This document shows, piece after piece, positions 1 to 5,599 of a stretch of 6,728 nt of DNA (position 1 is its first letter; every line of letters begins with the position of its first letter). This stretch comes from Steroidobacteraceae bacterium (GTDB lineage Bacteria; Pseudomonadota; Gammaproteobacteria; Steroidobacterales; Steroidobacteraceae). Location of the stretch: contig JAJTCR010000074.1 in assembly GCA_021325695.1 (NCBI GenBank), forward strand, positions 1 through 6,728, written 5' to 3'. The translations under genes were made by a program, and so were the position numbers. Below the pieces are notes generated by a model, which did not search any database, had not been told where the DNA came from, and worked only from the letters and a program-made list of their open reading frames with translations.

Positions 1-280
1 TGCCGTCGAGCACGGGCGCGAGGTCGACCAGGGCGCCGCGTGGCACACCGTACGGCACCGGACTTTGTACGGCGAGCGCGAACGCGAGGTGCTCGTTCGA
101 CACGGTCAGGTCTCCGGCCGACATTGCCTCGCCGTCGGGAATGCGCGTGGGACCGGCTACCACCTCGACCGCGGCGCCTGCATCCGTGGTGCTCCCGAGC
201 AGCAGCACCAGCGTCGACGACGCGATCGCGCCGGCGCGCCCACGCGAGACGGGATTCCTGCGCGAGGTCGTGTTCGACAT
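1..280 (-). CDS. Secreted protein of unknown function, 5' part only
   Basis: This reading frame begins with ATG at 280-278 and runs off the left edge, giving 93 residues. The N terminus looks like a Sec signal peptide: arginines at residues 7, 8, 13 and 15, a hydrophobic stretch at about 19-30 (AIASSTLVLLLG), and a likely cleavage site after Ala-Gly-Ala at 35-37. The mature part begins AVEVVAGPTRIPDGEA and contains the segment LAFALAVQSPVPYGVPRGAL (residues 65-84), which reads like real beta-rich protein. I do not recognise the family and assign no function. No clear Shine-Dalgarno sequence precedes the start. A four-codon frame (MSRR) ends in TGATG overlapping this start, probably by chance. 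The gene is transcribed away from the neighbouring transporter gene. An export destination of periplasm or outer membrane is inferred from the signal peptide only. Confidence 0.7.
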   Translation of the reverse strand, partial: MSNTTSRRNPVSRGRAGAIASSTLVLLLGSTTDAGAAVEVVAGPTRIPDGEAMSAGDLTVSNEHLAFALAVQSPVPYGVPRGALVDLAPVLDG

Positions 281-372
281 CAGCGGCGACTCATTTCGAC
301 AGACGGGTCCGGGCGGCGCCTGCGATCATGGCATGGCAGACTCTCGCCCGCGATATTGCCTCCCGCCGCACG

Positions 373-1251
373 ATGCACCGGTTCAAGTCCTGGCAGCTGT
401 TCGCCGCGTGCGTCCTCACGTGGGGCACGACGTGGTACGCGATCACGTTCCAGCTCGGGCCGACGCCACCGGAGGTCGGTGTCGCGTTGCGGTTCGCGCT
501 CGCCGGCAGCGTCGTGCTCGGGCTGGCGGCATGGCGCGGCGACCGTCTGCGCTTCGACCTCCGCGAGCACGGCCTCTTCGCGCTGCAAGGCGCGTTCATG
601 TACGGCGTCTCCTACGTGTGCGTCTATCACGCGGAGCGTCACATCGTCTCAGGCATCGTCGCGGTCGGTTACTCCGCGTCGCCGCTCGTCACCGGTCTCG
701 GCGCACGCGTGCTGTTCGGCACCCGGGCGCGCCCGCGTTTCTGGCTCGGCGGCGTGCTCGGCCTGTGTGGCGTCGCGCTGATCTTCTGGCCGGAGTTCGG
801 TCGCTCGGCCGGCCGCGAAGGGGCCGCGTTGGGCGCGCTGTTCACCGCGGGATCCGTACTGCTGTCCGCGGTCGGCAGCCTCACCGCGAGCCGCAATCGC
901 GCCAACGGACTGCCGTTCTGGCCCGCGCTCGGGTACGGCATGCTGTACGGCGCCGGCATCACCGTCGTGATCGCGCTCGCGCAGGGCTTCAGCTTCGCCG
1001 TGCCGCCGCTGTTCTCGTGGTGGGCGTCCCTGTTCTACCTCGCACTCGCGGGCTCGGTGCTGACGTTCGCGTGCTTCCTCACGTTGCAGGAGCGCATCGG
1101 CCCCGGCCCGACCGCGTCGATCGGCGTGATGACGCCGCTGCTGGCGCTCGTGATTTCGGTGGCGTTCGAAGGACTGCGACCAGACGTACTCACGGTCGCG
1201 GGCGCGGCGCTGGCGGTGACGGGCAACGTGCTGATGCTGAAGCGTCTCTGA
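373..1251 (+). CDS. EamA/DMT-superfamily inner-membrane transporter
   Basis: This is a 292-residue, very hydrophobic protein with the ten-helix, two-repeat layout of the drug/metabolite transporter (EamA, RhaT/YdcZ-like) superfamily. Repeat one covers about residues 7-138 and repeat two about 149-290. The first helix carries the typical WGTTWYAITFQLGPTPPE (17-34). The segment RIGPGPTASIGVMTPLLALV (241-260) matches the conserved proline-containing ninth helix of the family. Members export amino acids, metabolites or drugs; the substrate cannot be read from sequence. The start is uncertain. ATG at 373 gives the usual family length and puts helix one close to the N terminus. ATG at 328 adds 15 residues (MAWQTLARDIASRRT) and is also possible; neither has a good ribosome binding site. 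The open frame extends further upstream to 40, but that part overlaps the divergent secreted-protein gene and does not look like protein. Family assignment is firm; substrate is unknown. Confidence 0.9.
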   Translation: MHRFKSWQLFAACVLTWGTTWYAITFQLGPTPPEVGVALRFALAGSVVLGLAAWRGDRLRFDLREHGLFALQGAFMYGVSYVCVYHAERHIVSGIVAVGYSASPLVTGLGARVLFGTRARPRFWLGGVLGLCGVALIFWPEFGRSAGREGAALGALFTAGSVLLSAVGSLTASRNRANGLPFWPALGYGMLYGAGITVVIALAQGFSFAVPPLFSWWASLFYLALAGSVLTFACFLTLQERIGPGPTASIGVMTPLLALVISVAFEGLRPDVLTVAGAALAVTGNVLMLKRL

Positions 1252-1287
1252 CGGTTCGCTGCCGGAGCCACGCGTCCAGCGACTCGC

Positions 1288-1293
1288 TATAGT
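1288..1293 (+). promoter_or_regulatory. Possible -10 box of the DUF3422 gene
   Basis: TATAGT differs from the consensus TATAAT at one position. It lies 49 bases before the ATG at 1342 in the 90-base gap after the transporter gene. I find no good -35 element at 16-18 bases upstream, so this is only a candidate. The gap shows no hairpin followed by a T-run, so read-through from the transporter gene is also possible. Confidence 0.35.
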
Positions 1294-1328
1294 GCGCTAC
1301 CGCCCACGCGCGCTCCACTGAATCCATC

Positions 1329-1332
1329 GGAG
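1329..1332 (+). promoter_or_regulatory. Ribosome binding site that decides the DUF3422 start
   Basis: GGAG stands 9 bases before ATG 1342 but 18 bases before the alternative in-frame ATG at 1351, so it favours the upstream start (MIAMSEH). Confidence 0.5.
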
Positions 1333-1341
1333 CCTCGCTCG

Positions 1342-2628
1342 ATGATTGCCATGTCCGAACATCCCTTGCGCCAGGCGCTCAACGCGGAGCTGCATGCGCG
1401 GCAACCGGAGGCGCTGTCAGCGCCGCTGCGCCTGACGTTCCTGGCGCTGTACTCGGACGCATCGCAGCGCGCCAGCGAACTGGAACACGTCGGCGAGCTG
1501 GCGCACCGTCACGGGGTGCCGCCGCCGCCCGACGGCACCGCCCATTTCAGCGCGGACCTCGGCGCCTTCCGACTCAAGTTCGAACGACACTCGGAGTTCA
1601 CGCGTTACAAGTTCATCGCCGCGGGGGCGGTCGACGAGCCGTTCAGACAGACGGCGCTCCGAACCGTGCCGGCCGACTGGCTCGCGCAGTTGCCCGGACG
1701 CTTGATCGTGGCGACGCACGTGGTGATGCTGCCGGCTCCGGGGGTGACGCCGCCCGACGTCGAGGCCCTGGCTTCGCGCCACTTTGCCGGCAACGCGCTG
1801 GTCGGCGCAGGCATTGCCGGGGGCGCCGGGTTCGCCTTCACCGATTACCGCCTCCACGACGGGTTCGGCCGCATGGTGGTGCTCGACTGCGGCATGTCGC
1901 CGCGACAGGCAGGCCGGATGGTCCAGCGGTTGCTCGAGATCGACGCCTACCGGCTCATGGCGCTGCTGACGCTACCGGTCGCGCAGGAATTGACGCCGTG
2001 GCTGACCCAGGCCGAGCGCGAACTCGCGGGGGTGAGCGCCTCGCTCGTGGCAGCCAGCGAGGCCAGCGAGCCGACCCTGCTGGACCAGCTCACGCGCCTC
2101 GAGGCGCAGATCGAAAGCCGCGAGTCCGAGCATCACTATCGATTCACGGCGGCCCAGGCCTACCACGGCCTGGTGCAGCGGCGCGTCGAGGAGCTGCGCG
2201 AAGTGCGCATCGATGGCGTGCAGAACTTCGAGGAGTTCACGGAGCGCCGACTCGCGCCCGCGATGAACACCTGCCGGTCCGTCTGGGCGCGCCTCGAGTC
2301 GCTGTCGCAACGCGTGGCCCGCGCCACGCAGCTGCTGTCCACGCGCGTGGACATTACCCGCGAGCGCCAGAACCAGCAGCTGCTGGAGTCGATGAACCGT
2401 CGCTCGGCCGCGCAGTTGCGGCTGCAGCAGACCGTCGAAGGCTTGTCCGTGGCGGCCATCACGTACTACATCGTGGGGCTGGTCGGCTACGCCGCCAAGG
2501 GACTGCACGCGACCGGCGTGCACGTCGGCGTCGAGGCCGTGACGGCGATCAGCATCCCGCTGGTGGCGCTCGTCGTCGCCTACGGCGTCAGGCACGCGCG
2601 CAGGATCGTGTCGCACGACGTGCAATGA
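1342..2628 (+). CDS. DUF3422 family membrane protein
   Basis: This 428-residue protein is recognised as DUF3422 from its N-terminal signature HPLRQALNAELHARQPEAL (residues 7-25), which matches the family's HPLR..LN.E.HARP pattern, and from its overall architecture. A mixed globular N-terminal part (about 1-210) contains a glycine-rich segment, AGNALVGAGIAGGAGFAF (149-166). A long charged helical region follows (about 216-365), rich in Glu, Arg and Gln and likely coiled coil. Two C-terminal membrane helices are at about 367-387 and 398-416, ending in a basic tail (RHARRIV), which suggests a cytoplasmic C terminus. Length and order fit the family. The function is unknown. A stress or envelope role would be guesswork. 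The gene follows the transporter in the same direction after 90 bases and may have its own promoter. It converges on the aminotransferase gene with a 16-base gap. The canonical HARP appears here as HARQ, a minor deviation. Confidence 0.9.
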   Translation: MIAMSEHPLRQALNAELHARQPEALSAPLRLTFLALYSDASQRASELEHVGELAHRHGVPPPPDGTAHFSADLGAFRLKFERHSEFTRYKFIAAGAVDEPFRQTALRTVPADWLAQLPGRLIVATHVVMLPAPGVTPPDVEALASRHFAGNALVGAGIAGGAGFAFTDYRLHDGFGRMVVLDCGMSPRQAGRMVQRLLEIDAYRLMALLTLPVAQELTPWLTQAERELAGVSASLVAASEASEPTLLDQLTRLEAQIESRESEHHYRFTAAQAYHGLVQRRVEELREVRIDGVQNFEEFTERRLAPAMNTCRSVWARLESLSQRVARATQLLSTRVDITRERQNQQLLESMNRRSAAQLRLQQTVEGLSVAAITYYIVGLVGYAAKGLHATGVHVGVEAVTAISIPLVALVVAYGVRHARRIVSHDVQ

Positions 2629-2644
2629 CCAGGGCGCGGGGCGC

Positions 2645-3775
2645 TCAGGCCTTCAGCGCTCCTGGCAGCGCGGCGAGAAAACGGTCCACCTCGTCGCGCA
2701 CGCCGATCGTGACGCGCGACCACGTGTCGTAACCGGCGAACCGCCGCCCGACGCGAAGACCTTGCGCGAGCATGCACTCCTGGAATTCGGCCACGGGGCG
2801 CCCGGTGTCGAAGAACACGAAATTGCCCTTGGAGTCGGCGCGCGGGCGACCGAGGCGATCGAGCGCCCCCTGCACGCGGGTGCGGTCGTCCACGATCGCG
2901 GTGCGCGTCGCCTGGAGAAAACCGCGGTCGTTCAAGCTCGCCGTGGCCGCGGCGATGCCGGTCGAGTTCGGCCAGACCAGGGACAGCGCGCCGAGACGCG
3001 TCGCGAGCGACGCCGGCGCGATCCCGTAGCCGACACGCAGCCCGGCGAGCCCGTGCAGCTTCGAGAACGTCCGAAGCACCACGAGGTTCGGCGCCTCGCG
3101 CAGCAGACCGACCGCGGTCGATCGGCCGGGCACGTCCGTAAAATCGACGTAGGCTTCGTCGACGACGACCGTCACGGGGCCGGGCACGGCGCGCACGAAC
3201 GCGGCCAGTTGATCGGTTGCGACCGTCGTGCCGGTCGGGTTGTTCGGATTGCAGACGTACACGAGACTCGTCCGCGACGTGATCGCGCGCAGGAACGCAT
3301 CGAGGTCGTGCCGGTGCTCGGCGTCGACGTCGACCCAGCGCACGGTCAGGCCGAGGCGCTCGGCGAACTCCGGCAGTTCCTCGTAGGTGGGCCGCGCTGC
3401 GACGAGTTCGCCTCCCGCCAGCGTGCGCGCCGCGAGCAGGCCCGCCATGCGCAGCAGTTCTCCCGACCCGGAACCGACCAGGACCTGCGCGGGGTCCACG
3501 CCTTCGTGCAGTGCGATCTGGCGACGCAGCACCTCGATCGATTCCTCGGCATAGCGGGGCGCCGCGCCCATGCTGTCGAGGATGGCGCGCCGCGCCGCCG
3601 GCGATGGTCCATATGGATTTTCGTTGCCGTTGAGCAGGATCGGGCCGGTGCCGGGACGCGTGGCCGAGACGACGCTGCCGTCGTCTGCAAACACGATCCG
3701 CGACGGCCACGGTCCGAGCAAGGCCGCCGCGCTGCCGAGCAGCGCGCGGCGTCGGGTCAGCGCAGGCGGCGTCAT
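2645..3775 (-). CDS. Tat-exported HisC-like PLP-dependent aminotransferase (class I/II)
   Basis: This 376-residue protein has the fold-type I aminotransferase motifs in order. They are an N-terminal substrate loop LNGNENPYGPSP (48-59), a phosphate-loop equivalent GSGSGE (101-106), NPNNPTG (176-182), DEAYVDF (206-212) with the Asp that contacts the PLP ring nitrogen, and TFSKLHGLAGLRVGYG (236-251), in which Lys239 should form the Schiff base. Arg354 in WSRVTIG matches the carboxylate-binding Arg of the family. The closest family is histidinol-phosphate aminotransferase. Ahead of the domain is a twin-arginine signal: TRRRALLG (7-14), a hydrophobic stretch to about 24, and probable cleavage after VFA (28-30). 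That implies export of the folded, cofactor-loaded enzyme, which argues against histidine biosynthesis in the cytosol. The start at 3775 has GAGGG eight bases upstream (3783-3787), overlapping the stop of the preceding methyltransferase-like gene ten bases away, so the two are probably cotranscribed. The true substrate is unknown. Confidence 0.9.
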   Translation of the reverse strand: MTPPALTRRRALLGSAAALLGPWPSRIVFADDGSVVSATRPGTGPILLNGNENPYGPSPAARRAILDSMGAAPRYAEESIEVLRRQIALHEGVDPAQVLVGSGSGELLRMAGLLAARTLAGGELVAARPTYEELPEFAERLGLTVRWVDVDAEHRHDLDAFLRAITSRTSLVYVCNPNNPTGTTVATDQLAAFVRAVPGPVTVVVDEAYVDFTDVPGRSTAVGLLREAPNLVVLRTFSKLHGLAGLRVGYGIAPASLATRLGALSLVWPNSTGIAAATASLNDRGFLQATRTAIVDDRTRVQGALDRLGRPRADSKGNFVFFDTGRPVAEFQECMLAQGLRVGRRFAGYDTWSRVTIGVRDEVDRFLAALPGALKA

Positions 3776-3785
3776 GCGTTCGCCC

Positions 3786-5306
3786 TCAGCCCGAACGACG
3801 GCGATTCGGCCGCCGTCCGCGCGTCACGACGTTGCTCGACGGCTCGGGCGGGGGCGGCAGCACCGGCAGCTCCGTCTGCGCCGTGAGCCCGGACATCACG
3901 AGACGACGCAATTCCGCATCGACCCCCCGGTCGGTCTCGATGGGGTGGTACGCCGCGAGCCGTGATTCCACCGCGTCGCACGCGCGTTGATAGAGTTCCC
4001 GCGACCCGGCCTTCTGCCAGGTCTCGCGGTTTTCGCGATCGATCACGGTGTCCGTCAGGTAGAGCTCCTTCGGCCAGTGACGCAGCGTGTGCTCCGCGGT
4101 GATCAGGTGGTCGTGGGCGCGCAGGTCGTCGACCAGCGACTGCACGGGGAGGTCCTCGAGCACGCTCAACTCGCGCACGAAGTGCAGGCACTGGCCACAA
4201 ACTTCGTTGTCGAACACGAGCTTGGGCAGGCTGAACGTCAGCACGAAATCGAGCATGCCCGGCCCCGACACGGAATTGACGCCGGCGAGCGCCGCGAGCA
4301 GCGCGCTCGAGAAGGTTTCGCCGCCGGCCTGTGCGTCGAGGAACTTGGCGTCGGACAGCGCCATGTACGCCTGCGTAGGCAACCCGAGGGACTTCGCCAC
4401 CGCGACGTAGGCGACGTTCAGGTGCTGCGCCTCGATCGCGGCCATCGGCGAACTCGCCGCTTTCATGTGGAACGTCGCCGGCGCGCCGCCGAACAGCACC
4501 GGCGCACCCGGCCGCACGATCTGCGCCATGGTGATCCCCGTCAGCACGTCGACGAGGTGGAACACCAGCGCACCGACGAGCGTCACCGGTGCGATCAGGC
4601 CCATCAGCGTCACCGGGACGATCTCCACCGGAATGCCCGCCTCGACGCAATCGAGCATGTTCTGGCACGAGTCTTCGCTGTAGCGGAAATTGCCCGTGGC
4701 CGTGATCGTGAAGATGGACATCGGCCTGGCGACCAGCTCGGCGCGGTCGCGCCGGAACAACTGCAGCATGTCGCGCATGCGCGGCACGCCGTGCTCGGTG
4801 AACGCGCCCGAGACCATCGGCTTCTTCGACGTCGTGAGCAGCATGTACAGGCGCCAGGCGTCCGACACCTGCGACTCGATGTCCTTGTTGGTCGAGAACG
4901 CGGTCGCGAGGTAGGCGATGTGCTCGAGGCCGTCACAGAGCCGCGCGTATTCGATGAAGTCCGTCGAATTGGAGAGCCGCGTCTCGCCGGTGCGGTGGTC
5001 GAGGATCTTGAGCCCGCTCGAGCCCGGCACGAAGTGCACGTTGTAGCCGCCGAGTTCCGCGTGCGGCAGGCCATCGCGGTCGTACAGCGTGAACGACTCG
5101 GGGGCCGAGGCGATCGCCCGCTCGACGACCTCCGGCGGGAACAGGATGCGCGCGCCGTCGGGAGTCGTCTTGAGGCCATGGTCGAGCAGGCGCTGCCGCA
5201 TCGCGGCACCGCGGATCTCCATGCCGGACTCGGCCATGATGCGCTTGGCCTCGTCGATGACCCTGGCGCAAAGCTCGGGGCTGATGACGTTGAGCGTGGG
5301 TCTCAT
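3786..5306 (-). CDS. Trimethylamine methyltransferase (MttB) family protein, non-pyrrolysine
   Basis: This 506-residue protein belongs to the MttB/MtgB superfamily of corrinoid-dependent amine methyltransferases. Supporting segments include HFVPGSSGLKILDHRTGETR (91-110), KPMVSGAFTEHGVPRMRDML (162-181), IPVEIVPVTLMGLIAPVTLV (225-244), the barrel segment APVLFGGAPATF (268-279), SDAKFLDAQAGGE (318-330) and ALAGVNSVSGPGMLDFVLTF (339-358). The family moves a methyl group from a tertiary or quaternary amine to a cobalamin protein. The frame has no internal amber codon, so this is the pyrrolysine-free type, whose characterised members act on betaines such as glycine betaine; the substrate here is unknown. 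No signal peptide is visible, so it should be cytosolic. The start is supported by GGAG at 5314-5317, seven bases upstream. The C terminus ends in a Pro-rich run (PPPPEP, 484-489) and a basic tail (RGRRPNRRRSG, 496-506), an apparent extension beyond the catalytic domain. It is the first gene of a two-gene unit. No corrinoid protein or reactivase is present in the window. Confidence 0.9.
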   Translation of the reverse strand: MRPTLNVISPELCARVIDEAKRIMAESGMEIRGAAMRQRLLDHGLKTTPDGARILFPPEVVERAIASAPESFTLYDRDGLPHAELGGYNVHFVPGSSGLKILDHRTGETRLSNSTDFIEYARLCDGLEHIAYLATAFSTNKDIESQVSDAWRLYMLLTTSKKPMVSGAFTEHGVPRMRDMLQLFRRDRAELVARPMSIFTITATGNFRYSEDSCQNMLDCVEAGIPVEIVPVTLMGLIAPVTLVGALVFHLVDVLTGITMAQIVRPGAPVLFGGAPATFHMKAASSPMAAIEAQHLNVAYVAVAKSLGLPTQAYMALSDAKFLDAQAGGETFSSALLAALAGVNSVSGPGMLDFVLTFSLPKLVFDNEVCGQCLHFVRELSVLEDLPVQSLVDDLRAHDHLITAEHTLRHWPKELYLTDTVIDRENRETWQKAGSRELYQRACDAVESRLAAYHPIETDRGVDAELRRLVMSGLTAQTELPVLPPPPEPSSNVVTRGRRPNRRRSG

Positions 5307-5313
5307 CCAGCGT

Positions 5314-5317
5314 CTCC
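5314..5317 (-). promoter_or_regulatory. Ribosome binding site of the MttB-like gene
   Basis: On the minus strand this reads GGAG, seven bases before the ATG at 5306-5304. It is well placed and supports that start. Confidence 0.55.
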
Positions 5318-5339
5318 GTGCGTGCGTCGTGCGGCAGGC

Positions 5340-5382
5340 CCCGGGTCCGGGGGCTCGGGCCCTTGCCCAAGGGGGACCCGGG
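5340..5382. repeat. Perfect 9-base inverted repeat with nested hairpin upstream of the MttB-like gene
   Basis: CCCGGGTCC (5340-5348) and its exact reverse complement GGACCCGGG (5374-5382) are separated by 25 bases. Within the spacer, CCCTT (5360-5364) can pair with AAGGG (5369-5373) around a four-base loop, directly abutting the right arm. An alternative pairing is GGGC (5357-5360) with GCCC (5365-5368). It sits 34-76 bases before the MttB-like start. It could be a protein-binding site or a structure in the leader RNA. It has no T-run in either direction, so it is not a typical intrinsic terminator. Chance is more likely than usual in such GC-rich DNA, but a 9-base perfect pair is still notable. 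Confidence 0.6.
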
Positions 5383-5452
5383 ATTATCCAAGGGCGGTGG
5401 CGCGACGGCTACTGCCAGCCGCGAGCGGTCGACGCGCGGGTGAACCCAAGGG
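5367..5452. repeat. Three direct copies of CCAAGGG
   Basis: CCAAGGG occurs at 5367-5373, 5388-5394 and 5446-5452. The last two copies extend to CCAAGGGC. The first lies within the inverted-repeat region and the second overlaps the edge of the candidate -10 box. The spacings are 21 and 58 bases. They could be binding sites for a regulator of either divergent gene, or a coincidence in GC-rich DNA. Confidence 0.4.
5383..5388 (-). promoter_or_regulatory. Possible -10 box of the MttB-like/aminotransferase unit
   Basis: On the minus strand this reads GATAAT, one mismatch from TATAAT, in an otherwise GC-rich gap. The hexamer 17 bases further upstream (TAGCCG, 5406-5411) is a poor -35 match. The inferred start of transcription, near 5376, would fall inside the right arm of the inverted repeat. 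That arrangement would suit repressor binding, but this is inference. Confidence 0.35.
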
Positions 5453-5587
5453 CAGCTTCGCGTGTCAGTTGCTGGTCGCGGGCCACGGGCGGACCACCGC
5501 ATCCCGAGGCCGTGTCGCGTCCACCCACCGTACCATCGGCGCAGTTGCGCGCGGACCCGGCCGCCCGGGACGACTATCGTGCTCGCC

Positions 5588-5592
5588 AGGAG
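5588..5592 (+). promoter_or_regulatory. Strong ribosome binding site that decides a TTG start
   Basis: AGGAG lies seven bases before the TTG at 5600-5602. The alternative in-frame GTG at 5579 has no comparable site, so this signal chooses TTG as the peptidase start. Confidence 0.7.
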
Positions 5593-5599
5593 ACCCTGC

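Noticed and set aside
40..372. N-terminal extension of the transporter frame back to base 40.
   Set aside because: It is arginine- and alanine-rich low-complexity translation, overlaps the minus-strand secreted-protein gene, and would put over 100 non-family residues before helix one.
280..642. Minus-strand frame of 120 codons antisense to the transporter, ending in TGATG at the start of the secreted-protein gene.
   Set aside because: Its composition is that of an antisense shadow in GC-rich DNA and it shows no domain. The TGATG overlap is probably chance.
2638..2662. Hairpin at the convergent junction: GGGGCGCT (2638-2645) against AGCGCTCC (2655-2662), with one G-T pair, as a bidirectional terminator.
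   Set aside because: There is no T-run on either side and it overlaps the last codons of the aminotransferase gene. Evidence is too weak to call a terminator.
2645..3775. Threonine-phosphate decarboxylase (CobD), which would fit a corrinoid theme beside MttB.
   Set aside because: The N-terminal LNGNENPYGPSP segment is of HisC type, not the HGGN type of CobD, and a Tat signal does not suit cobalamin synthesis.
2580..3886. Long frames on both strands over the aminotransferase gene (2580-3710 minus, 2762-3886 plus).
   Set aside because: They are Arg-rich shadows; the PLP-enzyme motifs lie only in the 2645-3775 minus frame.
5575..5580. TATCGT as a -10 box for the peptidase gene.
   Set aside because: Transcription would begin at about the AGGAG site, leaving no leader for it, and no -35 element lies at a suitable distance.
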